DNA of 64,000 bases from Stentor roeselii (lineage: Eukaryota; Ciliophora; Heterotrichea; Heterotrichida; Stentoridae). Location: the NCBI GenBank assembly GCA_006503475.1, contig RSEH01000074.1, positions 107,241-171,240 of the forward strand. The letters are read 5' to 3'. The position numbers and the translations under genes were made by a program. Under the pieces are notes generated by a model. It was given only the letters and a program-made list of their open reading frames with translations. It had not been told where the DNA came from and did no database searches. Within the stretch, counting starts at the first letter, position 1, and every line of letters starts with the position of its first letter. Of this stretch, positions 10,913 to 20,334 are shown in pieces.

Positions 10913-10942
10913 TGGAATAATTATTATATAGTTAAACCATCC

Positions 10943-11941
10943 TCACTCCTCTCCTTGAATCTCATCACTAATCTGAGCCAAAAACGACTTCAAATGATGT
11001 TCTTCAGGTTGCCACCCTTCAGGAAAACAAACGACGATTTCTTTTCCACAGACCGGATTAACCTGCAAAAAGAGTTCAAATTCAGCTCTTTTACTTCTAC
11101 ATCCAACATCATAAACCGCAAAAACCTGTAATCGATACTCACAATTAAGAACCCCAGTCAAATTACTCGAAGGATTTTCGCCAAACCTTTCAATTCCACC
11201 AATATGAAAATCAAACAAAAAAATCCCATCATTTTTTTTTGCATGAAATTCACTTAAATCAGGTACAAGTCTCGTCAAAACTTTTCTCTGTTTAATGTCA
11301 TTTATTCCAGGTAGTGAAAAAGTAAGATCAACAACAAGTTGAGCAATAACTGACTGCAAGACTTGATTAGAAGGACTACTGACTGAGACTTGGTATTTTT
11401 TATCTTCGTAGCACTTTACATGGCTCTGGTCGAAGGACTTGACCATGATTTTGCAAGAGCCTCGAGAGACGCAGAAGCAGGAAGTCAAGTCGAGTGAATA
11501 CTCGTTGACTGCGGGAATCACCACCCTGGACAACTTGTTCAAAATTGTGAAATTTTGAGTGTCCTCTGCAAGGACCTTCTCGTTTGATGTCAGCTGGACT
11601 TGTATGAAATAACTGATTGATGCTGATATTTTTACACCTGATGAGCAAAGGTCTTCGTAGTTAAAGGACGCTGGAGCGTATTGAGGCACTTTGAAGGTAA
11701 ATGGAAAGACTGACTGGGAAGACTCTGGATGGTCTTTTATTTTTTCGCTTAGTTTATAGATTTTAGAGGAAAATGAATGAGACTTGCCATCAGCTTGTGT
11801 TATTTTTATTTCCTCATCGCCGAAGGACTTTATAAGTATTTGAACTTCTTCGGATACTGCGCAGTTGACTTCGCCTGAGACTCGCTCTCCTGCTACAAAA
11901 AAGGTGGAGTCGAGAGTGATTTTTACCCAGTTTTCAGACAT
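10943..11941 (-). CDS. Arrestin-like protein
   Basis: A 332-residue protein whose N-terminal half matches the arrestin N-lobe pattern: a beta-strand start (VKITLDSTFFVAGERVSGEV), then VQILIKSFGDEEIKI, and later FPFTFKVPQYAPASF and an ISYFIQVQL strand, as in alpha-arrestins and Vps26-type folds. Residues 150-320 would be the C-lobe. Such proteins are adaptors in receptor or cargo traffic. There is no transmembrane segment and no PPxY motif. The family call rests on pattern recognition of the N-lobe. Confidence 0.65.
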   Translation of the reverse strand: MSENWVKITLDSTFFVAGERVSGEVNCAVSEEVQILIKSFGDEEIKITQADGKSHSFSSKIYKLSEKIKDHPESSQSVFPFTFKVPQYAPASFNYEDLCSSGVKISASISYFIQVQLTSNEKVLAEDTQNFTILNKLSRVVIPAVNEYSLDLTSCFCVSRGSCKIMVKSFDQSHVKCYEDKKYQVSVSSPSNQVLQSVIAQLVVDLTFSLPGINDIKQRKVLTRLVPDLSEFHAKKNDGIFLFDFHIGGIERFGENPSSNLTGVLNCEYRLQVFAVYDVGCRSKRAEFELFLQVNPVCGKEIVVCFPEGWQPEEHHLKSFLAQISDEIQGEE

Positions 11942-12045
11942 AAGTATAATAACAAGTGTTACGGATAATAAGTCCAGGATTATTAAATTTTTATTAAATC
12001 ACCAAATTTTCAAGAGTTTTTCTTTAGATTTATCTTAATTCTCTT

Positions 12046-13410
12046 TCAAGTCGCATAAAAAACTTTTCTGATTTCTTCTCGGGTCATTCCTTGAGTTTCT
12101 ATCAAATAAACCCAGGTGAAAACAATGCCAAAAATCATCGACACAGAAAAAAAAAAGAAGTAAAAATGAATCCCGGCCTCTTCAGAAACTAATGGAAAAG
12201 TAAAAGCGACAACACAAACAAAAAAAAAGTTGACACTCGTCGAAACACTCATCAACTTCTCATTCATGACCTCGCCCAGGTACGTCCAAAGTGCAGCTCC
12301 TAACGAAAAAGAGTAAAACAAGTAAAAAGCATTTAAAAGTCCAACCGAAACCCCAACCGGCCAGTCCAACAAGCTGCAAAGTCCTAACCCAGCCATAACC
12401 AAAGATAAAAATCCTTGTCCTACAATCAAAAGCGTCTTTCTTCCAAAGTAATTCAACCAGACAATCGAACTAGCAGCAGAGACCAAAAAAACAACCCCAG
12501 AGCAAATCGTGTAAATTCTTGCTGAACGAACAGACCCTCCAAACTCCTGAAAAATATAAGAAGAGTAAATAATCGCTGCGTTTATACCTGAACACTGCTG
12601 AATAATCGCGAGTCCCACAGCCAAAACTAAGGGTTTTCGATATTTTCTGATTTTAAATAAAGCAACGAGTCCATAGTCCTCTCGTATAAGTCTCTCGCTT
12701 TCTTCTTCTTCGCTGTTTTTTCGCATGGAGAGGTAAATTGAAGGGTCATCTTCAGGGAATAAGTCCTCGAAGACCTTTACTGCTTCAGCTTGTTTACCGT
12801 GGAGAAGAAGCCATTCAGGACTTTCATGTTTGAAGATGAATGAAAAATAAAAGAGTTGGTAAAGAGCTATGACCCCTGGAAGACCCAGCATGAACCTCCA
12901 CCAGTTGTTAAGCCAATGGTCTGAGTAGTCAGATGTGGGAAGAGGAAGGCAGAGCAGGTAAGCGAGTAAGACTCCAACGTCAGTTGAAATCTGGATGTAA
13001 GGACCGTAGCGAGACATTAGGTTAGAAGGAGTTAGCTCTGATACATATACTGGACATATCGTCAGAAATGAACCTGAAGCCACACCGATTAAAAAACGAC
13101 CTGATAGAAATACCTCAGTCAATGGAATAAGTGTTAAGATACTTGAGAATATCGTCAGAATATCACATGATTGAACTGTAAAACGACGACCGTAATTTGA
13201 ATACCAGCCTGTTAGTAAACCTCCAGTAAAAGCTCCGATTGGGACTAAAGAGTTACTAAAAATTATGTAAATTTCTTTGTTGTCTCCCCAGTCTAATGAA
13301 CTTGCAATATTTTCAATACTTGTGTTTAGAACTGAGAGATTGTAAGCAAATAGTAATCCGCCGATTACAATATGAAGACAGACGACTTCTAGGTTTTCTG
13401 TCTTAGCCAT
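12046..13410 (-). CDS. Sugar-porter-type MFS transporter
   Basis: A 454-residue polytopic protein with about 12 membrane segments and the sugar-porter signatures: YGRRF after TM2, SGRFLIGVASG, PVYVSELTP after TM4, HESPEWLLLHGK in the central loop, QQCSGINAAIIY in TM7, GRKTLLIVG after TM8, and a degenerate PETKG equivalent (IETQG) near the C-terminus. It is likely a hexose or polyol uniporter or proton symporter in the plasma or vacuole membrane. The QQCSGIN motif fits hexose binding, but the substrate cannot be fixed. A decayed copy lies directly upstream on the same strand, so this is the surviving member of a tandem pair. Confidence 0.92.
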   Translation of the reverse strand: MAKTENLEVVCLHIVIGGLLFAYNLSVLNTSIENIASSLDWGDNKEIYIIFSNSLVPIGAFTGGLLTGWYSNYGRRFTVQSCDILTIFSSILTLIPLTEVFLSGRFLIGVASGSFLTICPVYVSELTPSNLMSRYGPYIQISTDVGVLLAYLLCLPLPTSDYSDHWLNNWWRFMLGLPGVIALYQLFYFSFIFKHESPEWLLLHGKQAEAVKVFEDLFPEDDPSIYLSMRKNSEEEESERLIREDYGLVALFKIRKYRKPLVLAVGLAIIQQCSGINAAIIYSSYIFQEFGGSVRSARIYTICSGVVFLVSAASSIVWLNYFGRKTLLIVGQGFLSLVMAGLGLCSLLDWPVGVSVGLLNAFYLFYSFSLGAALWTYLGEVMNEKLMSVSTSVNFFFVCVVAFTFPLVSEEAGIHFYFFFFSVSMIFGIVFTWVYLIETQGMTREEIRKVFYAT

Positions 13411-13439
13411 ATCTTATAAATAATATATTCGAAAAATTT

Positions 13440-14290
13440 CAGAACAATCTTAGCCTTGCCCCTTGGTTACGAAGAGTTAAAAAATGAGTAAAAGACCCAG
13501 CTGTAATGCAAGATAAGAAGAAAATAAAGGAACTTGGATTACAGACCTCTCGACACTTATTGAAAAAAACAAAGTGAATAGAAAAAACACAAAGTTCACT
13601 GAAGACTCCCTAAACCTTGTCAATATAAACCTCCCCAAGATACACCCAAAGCTTTAACCCTAAAGGATAAACAAAAAACACGAAAATCAGCATCACTCAA
13701 GGTACCAGAACTATTTAACCTCGACCATAACAATTAAAACAGCTAGAATAGGCAAATAAGCAAAGTGTAATCGCTAAAGTAAGATAATTGAACTCTTAAA
13801 TTTATGGCTGCTGCGAAAAATACCACAGCGGCAGTGAATATATATAATTGAGTCATAAATACTTACCCATTTATTTTCAGGTAAATCGCTGTCCAGCCAA
13901 AATCCATAAGCAAAAAGCTCTTCATTAGCTGAAATCTGCACAAGCGGGCCAGTTTAGTAAGTATATCAGGAGGAGTTATTTCATTGATATAATCGGAGTA
14001 ATGGTCATGAAAATACCATCCGCGATACCCAACAAGAGCCTTCCAGCATCAAAAGTGAATAAAAATGATAGTCTTGAAACAATAATTAAAAGATCAGTTT
14101 GCATATTCGTTTTCTGTCTTCAACCCACTCATAAGATGCCCTGTAGCAGTCGCGCTGCTGATAATTAAAAATCTCAGAAAATTATCTAAAAAAATCCTCA
14201 TTATAACCCCAGGTGAATACCACGACGAGATCTAAAGCCCCTTAATAATAACCCTCGAAATTTCACCATAAAATCAACTTAATACCAATA
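13440..14290 (-). pseudogene. Decayed tandem copy of the sugar transporter
   Basis: Minus-strand pieces in shifting frames match the adjacent MFS gene. About 14095-13990 gives ...FDAGRLLLGIADGIFMTITP, parallel to SGRFLIGVASGSFLTICP in the intact gene. Next comes YINEITPPDILTKL, parallel to YVSELTPSNLMSRY, and then GPLVQISANEELFAYG, parallel to GPYIQISTDVGVLLAY. Around 13620 the match to the C-terminal cytoplasmic part continues. Several frameshifts and stops separate the pieces, so no product is expected. It is an ordinary decaying duplicate and a useful local model of how dead genes look here. Confidence 0.8.
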
Positions 14291-14310
14291 CCAAACAATA
14301 ATGGTTCATA

Positions 14311-16582
14311 CTACTTATTTATCGATTTCCCTTCACACAACAAGTTTAACCCAACCGCTTGCAAAGGTCGATCAACGACAGTTTTTGCCTTATGAAGCAA
14401 AGAAAAGTTTCCAGTATTCACACGTTTCTTTTTCTTTCCTTTAGCATAATGATAGTCGACCATGACCTTCACAGTGTCCTCCAGAACCTGTTTGACGAGT
14501 TCCTTGGTGACTGGAGTCGAATAGTCCATTGCAGGACTGGAGTTGATTTCAATAAGCCAAGGGTTATAGTCCTGGTCAATCATTATGTCGTATCCGTAAA
14601 GTTCTGCTGCGGATTTTGTGTTCTCGACCATGTCTTGAACGCACTCCAATGTGTACAATACGATTTTTTTTATTTTTTGCTTTATTGACTCCTCGTATAT
14701 GTCGGAACCTGTCTCTTCGTTTAGGTATTCAGCGAATTCTTCTGAGTGCCACATGCTTCCTTCGATTTCTGTTGATTCGAAATGCTCTGAGTTCTTTTGG
14801 ACTGAGTTGTTTGTCAGGTGGATGAAACGGTTTTTTAGGTTGTCTATTGAGAAGTCTTCTACTCCGAATCTTAGATAGGAACGCTCGTAAAACCAGACTG
14901 TTAAAGGGTTCCAGCAGGTTACCAGTACCCACTGCCTAATATCAAACTTTTTCTTAAGCACACACAACGGATTTTCAATATACTTTTGCACAACCCAAGT
15001 CCCTTCTTTCTGTATATGATCCTGTATCTCCACCAAATTGCAATGACATCTAATCCCTCTTCCCCTCGACAATCCCGCAGGTTTAACAATCCAAATATTC
15101 GCTTTTCCATTAATATCAAACTGTGGAAACTTCTCCTGAAGAGCAATAAGAACCTCTCTGCACTTCCTAACAAGTTCAGTTTCCACAATTTCTTCAAAAT
15201 TTCCTTCTTTATTTTTTTTATCATCCTTTTTCTTCTTCTTTTTCTTAGGTTTCTGATTGAATTCTTTATCAAGTTTCGAAATCCAATTTTCATGTTTAAT
15301 TTTTTTCAGTTCTTCAATACTCATAGAGTCCTCATTCAAAGATTCCCATTCCTTATCATTAAGCATATCCCATTGAGTATGTGGATCATCAATGATATCA
15401 TCAAGTTCCTTCAATCGCCTTACACAGACCTTATAAGCGACTTCGACTCTTGTTTCAGGAATCTTTGCTCCAGACAAGAACTGTTTAAGAACTGATTCCG
15501 CCTTGATGAGTTTAAAGTAAATGATGAACTCTTCATAATCCGACTGTTCTGAGACGTCGAAGCACTTCGGGTAAAACGAGTCGATATCGACATTGTTGAA
15601 CCATATCAAATTTTTTAAGTTCTTGCAAAGTCCGACCTTTGTGGTGAGGTTTGTGCTTTTTTCAAAATGGTTGCAGATCTGATTTTCTGTCATCGCAGCG
15701 AAGTCGACGTCTTTTCTTCTTAGAGTCCATTTCAGGTCGTAGCAGTTGCTGTCTTTGTCAGTGTTTTCAAACCAGTCTGCCTAGGTAAAAGTTACTTCTT
15801 TTTAACAAGGCCTTGCGAATGTCAGGGTAGCACCCGTTGATGATAAAAACTCTGTCATTTTCACTAAGACCGTTTTTTTTCTTGAAGACAATCATATCAG
15901 TCACAATTGGAACATTTGAAAATCTTTTAGGCATCTGGGTAAGTCTCTGAAAGCTCTGCTCATCTGATTTTTTCTGTTTTTTTTCGATTTCTTTTTTTTC
16001 CTCCTCATCTTTTTTCCCTTTCATTTCTTCTTTCAGCTTATTTTTCCTTTCTTCCAGTCTATTTTTCCTCTTTTCCACCAATTCAGGGACTTTAGGCCTT
16101 TCAACATCAGTCTCAACGACCTTGCTCTTAATTTCATGAAGTCCTAAGTTCGTTCTGAGTTTTTTCATTTCTTTAACTTTCCTTTCCTCAAGTTCAAGCT
16201 TCATCTGAAGTTTAGCTTTATTAGATTCTTGCAAAGCTTGAATATATTCCAAGTTCCTCGACTTCAAATCCGGTTTTGACCCTTCAGGGCGGTCTTCTTC
16301 GATTTTTTCTTCTTTGATCATTGACTTGATTTTACTTTCTGCATTTCTTTTGAGCACTTTTTGAGCAAGTCGCTGACGAGCAAGTTCGAGTTTTCGTTTT
16401 TCTTCTTGTAAGTCAGAAAGACGCTTTGAGTTTTGACTTGTCAGGGATTTTAAGTGCTCCAGGTTTCGCTCGTGGAAGTTTTTACGTGTTGAGGAAAGTT
16501 CTAGTGATGAAAGACGCTCTTGGGGGAAGGAAGGCGGAGACACTGTCCGCGTGACTCGGGCTTGTTCGAGTTCTTCAGACAT
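14311..16582 (-). CDS. TTLL3: TTLL3-type tubulin glycylase, two exons
   Basis: A tubulin tyrosine ligase-like enzyme that would add glycine to tubulin tails in cilia. Two open frames join if a 19-nt intron (15777-15795) is removed. The junction then reads ...RKALLKRNWFEN...CYDLKW, matching the TTLL3/8 core, and gives 750 residues (787 + 1466 nt). Residues 1-210 are a highly charged coiled-coil extension. The ATP-grasp part shows VKPAGLSRGRGI, QKYIENPL, KFDIRQWVLV, FIHLTNNSVQ and YDIMIDQDYNPWLIEINSSP, so the nucleotide and metal residues are intact. The family is clear; glycylase rather than glutamylase rests on the TTLL3-like N-core. The start is 84 bp from the divergent coiled-coil gene. Confidence 0.88.
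15777..15795 (-). other. 19-nt intron of the TTLL3-type gene
   Basis: On the minus strand it reads gtaacttttacctaggcag. The first 15 nt form a typical intron of this genome, but removing only those leaves a TGA six codons downstream. Using the second AG, four bases later, restores the frame and the expected KR-x-WFEN protein sequence. Confidence 0.65.
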
Positions 16583-16666
16583 TTATTTGAATAGGGAATT
16601 TTAGGTTGAGTAGAATTTTTGGTGATTTTTGATTGAATATTTTTTATGTAATTATTTACATTAATC

Positions 16667-17199
16667 ATGTCTCATAGCAGAGAAAATACGATTTTTACAC
16701 AGTTTTCTGTCAGCTCGGATTCGGTAGCTGTTGATGACTCGTTGCTTATCAGTGGATTTATTGAAGATATGACCAACTCAAGAATGTCGCTTCAAAAAGA
16801 AAACTCGGACTTGCAGCTCGAAATGGAGTTAATTAATGAAGACCGTCACCGACTCCAAAAAGAAAACCAAGAACTAAAAGCAAAACTCGAAAAAACACAT
16901 CTAAAAACAGTCCAAATCGAACTTCTCTCTAAAATCGCAACATCAGCTCTAGAAAAAAACTACAAAACCCATGACCTCCAAAGTAGTGCTCCCTGGAACT
17001 CAGAAAACGTAAAAAAAGGAAGAATAAGTCCAATAGTAAAAAGATACTTAATATCCAGGACTTCCACTTCAACCTCTCCTCTAATAATCTGCAGAGGGAA
17101 CTCAAAAATAACAACATACCGAAAGATAATAAACAGAAACACAAAATAAGCCATATTTGGCTGATAACCTTAAAACTTCAGATCATGAAAGGTTACTAA
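16667..17199 (+). CDS. Coiled-coil protein, probable frameshift in an A7 run
   Basis: The frame from 16667 gives 160 residues with a coiled coil at about 35-80 (LQKENSDLQLEMELINEDRH). Its last 50 residues look unlike coding sequence. One extra A in the seven-A run at 17011-17017 would instead continue the frame to a TAA at 17197-17199, reading KKRKNKSNSKKIL...NLQRELKNNNIP, which is much more protein-like. The stop would then be 11 bp from the convergent FYVE-like gene, matching the tight spacing elsewhere. An assembly error, a real frameshift or a non-standard intron of about 20-23 nt could each explain it. Function unknown. Confidence 0.55.
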
Positions 17200-17210
17200 T
17201 TTTACTAAAG

Positions 17211-18065
17211 TCAAAAAATTATGCACTTCAGCTTAGTTTTCTTTTCAGCCACCTTTGTAAGGGCCTCATTTTCCTTTTCAATCGACTTCTTCAGTCCTCT
17301 TTGCATGACGATTTGGTCCCATATGATCATTTTGGCCTCTGCGCAGTTCCACAGGTCGATCTGTGAAAATCGTTTTCGGTCTACTCTAAACGACCCTCCA
17401 AGAAGGTACTTTTTCTGATCATTTTTCAGTTTTTTAATCAGTTCTCGATTTTTTTCAACCCTTTTATTTGCGACGATTAGTTCAGTTCCAATCCTTTTAT
17501 AGTCATCAGCAAGATTTTGAAGAGTAGTGGAATAAGAGTCGTTGACAACGACTTCGCCTTCTTCTTTCTTTTCACCTGTAAAGACTGCGATTTCCTTTTT
17601 GACGTTTTCGATGTCTTTTTTTCGTCTGTTGATCTCCTCAACGACGACGCCGATATGTTCTTCATCCTGCTTCTCCTGAATGACCATTTTCCAAGACTTC
17701 GACCTGGGCTGTACAGGTCCGATAGTGACCCTGAAGTACCTTTTAACAGTGTCATTGACACAAGCAATGCAAAGTCTCTTTTTCTTCCCACCGCCATTGC
17801 CAAGTATTTTAAAAGGTGAGCAAGCACTGCAGACTGCCTGAAAGCAGAACTTGCAAAATTTTTTACGATTTTTTCCTGACAAAAACCCGTCTTTCACGTA
17901 CGTTTTACAGACTCTGCACAGCCCTTGAGTTTTATACACCTCGGTGTCCTCAGCCACTTCAATGTTCGCTTTTAAGTAGTTCAGAGCGGTTCCCATGGTG
18001 GGACTGGTGAACTCGCTTTCGATTCCAGTGAAGTCGGTGTAGAAACTTGCAAGTCGGTCTACCAT
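17211..18065 (-). CDS. FYVE-like zinc-finger protein with C-terminal CaaX
   Basis: About 284 residues if started at the ATG at 18065 (MVDRLASFY). The open frame extends to 18191, but its first codon is GTG and it overlaps the divergent gene; ATGs at 18125 and 18089 also exist. The zinc finger near residue 50 has four CxxC pairs (CRVC, CKFC, CSAC, CIAC), like FYVE or FYVE-related domains that bind membranes or Rabs, although the basic R(R/K)HHCR motif is not evident. A coiled-coil region follows. The C-terminus KLKCIIF is a CaaX box, so prenylation plus the zinc finger could give double membrane targeting. The 3' end nearly abuts the convergent coiled-coil gene. Confidence 0.75.
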   Translation of the reverse strand: MVDRLASFYTDFTGIESEFTSPTMGTALNYLKANIEVAEDTEVYKTQGLCRVCKTYVKDGFLSGKNRKKFCKFCFQAVCSACSPFKILGNGGGKKKRLCIACVNDTVKRYFRVTIGPVQPRSKSWKMVIQEKQDEEHIGVVVEEINRRKKDIENVKKEIAVFTGEKKEEGEVVVNDSYSTTLQNLADDYKRIGTELIVANKRVEKNRELIKKLKNDQKKYLLGGSFRVDRKRFSQIDLWNCAEAKMIIWDQIVMQRGLKKSIEKENEALTKVAEKKTKLKCIIF

Positions 18066-18066
18066 A

Positions 18067-18663
18067 ATGTTTTTTTTATTCACTGTCATAGCCTGTCCTG
18101 TTATAGACTGCGGGGACCAGGACATCGGCGTTTGTGCATCGATTGAAGACGGTGGAGTTGTTTTAAATGAACGTGGATGTACGAAGAGCACTTCTTGTGA
18201 ATTACTGGATTTGGTGGATTGGAATGAAAACTCTGGAACTTTTTTGTATTGTCAGGAATTTGAAGATCAAGACAGCCATGAAGATAGTGTTCATTGTCCT
18301 GAAAGGGATAAAAATGAAGCACTTGAAAGTGATTATCATCCTGTTAGATGCAACTCGACTCAAGACTGTTTGACGAAAAATGGAAATGAAAGTGAGTGTA
18401 AATGTGGAATGGACGGGTTTTCTTATTGTATGCCTCTTTGGGGGTCGGAGGTCTTTGAAAATTATTGGAATTTTTGTGAGGATGGCGATGGGAAAACTAG
18501 TTATAAGGTCTGGAATTATTATCGATTGATGTATCTTTATTACAATTTTTATATATCGGCTCCTGATTGTGCTTTGAATATTTTTTATGAGTTGCAGGAT
18601 TTGCAGGATGCACCGTCTTTTGCTTGGAGAATCGGAGTTGTTGGGTTTATTGCTTTGGTTTAG
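18067..18663 (+). CDS. Secreted or membrane Cys-rich protein
   Basis: A 198-residue protein with a short hydrophobic N-terminus (MFFLFTVIAC) resembling a signal peptide. About 14 cysteines are spread over residues 10-165 (CPVIDCG, CTKSTSC, CKCGMDGFSYC, NFCEDGDG), and the C-terminus is hydrophobic (WRIGVVGFIALV), suggesting a membrane or GPI anchor. It is an extracellular disulfide-rich protein of unknown function. The ATG is only 1 bp from the ATG of the divergent FYVE-like gene. No shorter start would keep the signal peptide. Confidence 0.7.
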   Translation: MFFLFTVIACPVIDCGDQDIGVCASIEDGGVVLNERGCTKSTSCELLDLVDWNENSGTFLYCQEFEDQDSHEDSVHCPERDKNEALESDYHPVRCNSTQDCLTKNGNESECKCGMDGFSYCMPLWGSEVFENYWNFCEDGDGKTSYKVWNYYRLMYLYYNFYISAPDCALNIFYELQDLQDAPSFAWRIGVVGFIALV

Positions 18664-19221
18664 CGGGTTAGAAAATAAGGTTTTCAACAGGTTTTAAATT
18701 AATAAACGAGGGGTTTTAGAAGGTTATTATTAATCTGTTGATAAATCGAATGAGATTTTCAAAACATTATAAATTAGTTATGATTTTCAGAAGAAATACA
18801 AGTTTTCTTAATTATTTTAAACTTTGTTTAGTCTTTCTCCTTTTTTTAGTGTTTTAATCTTTTTTGCTAATTTATCGTATTTTATTGAAGTTTACATACG
18901 ACCTACATGAAAAGGATTAGGAAGTTTAAAAGTGGTGCTTGTTTAACCAGTGTTAAAAATACTTATCAACTTACTCTCAAATAATCACAGCTAGTTTCTA
19001 ATCATTCTAAACTAATCCCAATGCCTCCAACTATACCAGCCAAATAAATCCCTTCAAAATTCTCTATTCCTACATCACCCCAACCCTCAATTCAAAATTT
19101 TCCCCAAAAACCCTGAAAAATCCCAAAACTAAACACATCCAACCCAAACAAACCCATTCAGCATAAAACCCTAACAAGTACCAAACTAAACATATCCAAA
19201 CTTAATAAACTATTTTCCAGT
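18664..19221. other. Intergenic, with a G-poor C-rich tract
   Basis: No gene was seen. About 19005-19200 has almost no G on the plus strand and many CCC and AAACCC runs, including one CCCTAACA octamer. The minus strand thus carries spaced G-runs downstream of the zinc-finger gene. The remainder is plain AT-rich sequence. Confidence 0.4.
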
Positions 19222-19623
19222 CTAAAGAAACTTCGAGACAAAAGCGAAATCTTTCCTCATTTCTTGTTTCACCTGCTCGATTTTTTCACTATCTAAAGTC
19301 TGATGCACTTCTGAATGACTAAGAATCAGGTCAGTGAGTTTCGGGATCATGTAGGAGGTTTCACTTTTAATGTAAGCGAGTCTTCCTTTCTTCACCTCCG
19401 AGTGTATTTTCCTGTGAATCGACAAAAGACTGCCTTGGCGAAATGACTGTTCGCAGCCTGGCTCGTCACAAGCGTAAGGCTTTTCCCCTGTGTGAATATA
19501 AAGATGCTCTCTCAAGTTCTGTCTGGATGACAGGTCTCTGAAGCAATACTTGCAGGTAAATTTACGTTTTTGAAAAGACTGTACAGAAGGGTTTTCAGTG
19601 GTCTGTTGGTTAATATTCTCCAT
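19222..19623 (-). CDS. C2H2 zinc-finger protein
   Basis: A 133-residue protein with two C2H2 fingers. The first is CKYC...LREHLYIH and the second CDEPGCEQSF...LLSIHRKIH, joined by the classic TGEKPY linker, which points to sequence-specific DNA binding. The C-terminal 60 residues have no recognised domain. It is probably a small transcription factor. It is intronless and isolated by gaps of about 560 and 710 bp. Confidence 0.85.
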   Translation of the reverse strand: MENINQQTTENPSVQSFQKRKFTCKYCFRDLSSRQNLREHLYIHTGEKPYACDEPGCEQSFRQGSLLSIHRKIHSEVKKGRLAYIKSETSYMIPKLTDLILSHSEVHQTLDSEKIEQVKQEMRKDFAFVSKFL

Positions 19624-20334
19624 TTATTATCTAAGAGGAGTTGGATTCATATTTAAAAATTTGATTTCTTTGATAATTTTTTGAGAAATCAGCAGGATTT
19701 TTAATTCTAGATATTTTTGAAATGGATGTTTTCCTTCGTGTTTTAAGAGTGTAAATGAAACTTCTGAGAAATCGAGTGTCTGACAAGGATTTATTATAAT
19801 AAATATGGATTCGAATAAATGTTTAATCGTTTTATTATTTAGTCGATTTCTAGGAATTATCTTAAAAATGACGGTCTCTCGGATTTAGGAAGAAGGGTAG
19901 GATATTTATGTTATTTTTTTATGGACTCTGCAAAAAAAACTATGATTTTGAAGACTTTTATGTAATTTTGGATTGTCATTTATAATTTACAGTAATAATT
20001 ACTTAAATTTAGATAAAATCATTTAAAACCCTCAATACCTTCTAAATTTAAATAAATCATAATAATCTCTAAGCACATTAAATCATTCCTCGTGTATACT
20101 TATAAATAAGTTCTTCCAATTATTTCGTTTGAAGTAAAAACAAATTCCTTTATCTTCCAAAAAATGAAAAAAGAACAATCTAGAATTCCACAAAAAAATA
20201 AAAACAATCCTAAAACAAAATACCCTAAATCCATACCCACGAACAACTTCCAAATCCACTTCATCCACAAACATCTTCAATAAAATCCCCTAAACTCTAA
20301 CATAATAACCCTTTTTCTTATCCATGTTATCTAC
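19624..20334. other. Intergenic AT-rich DNA
   Basis: No supported gene. A minus-strand frame at 20083-20280 starts with TTG and has Phe-rich, low-complexity content, so it is not called. The last 350 bp are poor in G on the plus strand, as in the tract near 19100. Confidence 0.35.

Noticed and set aside
18066-18191. N-terminal extension of the FYVE-like gene.
   Set aside because: It opens with GTG and overlaps the signal-peptide region of the divergent Cys-rich gene; the ATG at 18065 is the more economical choice, though ATGs at 18125 and 18089 cannot be excluded.
19164-19175. A telomere-type octamer CCCTAACA.
   Set aside because: Only one copy is present and genes continue on both sides, so it is not a chromosome end.
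20083-20280. A 65-codon minus-strand frame.
   Set aside because: It starts with TTG, is Phe-rich and low in complexity, and lies in a G-poor tract; it has no supporting motif.
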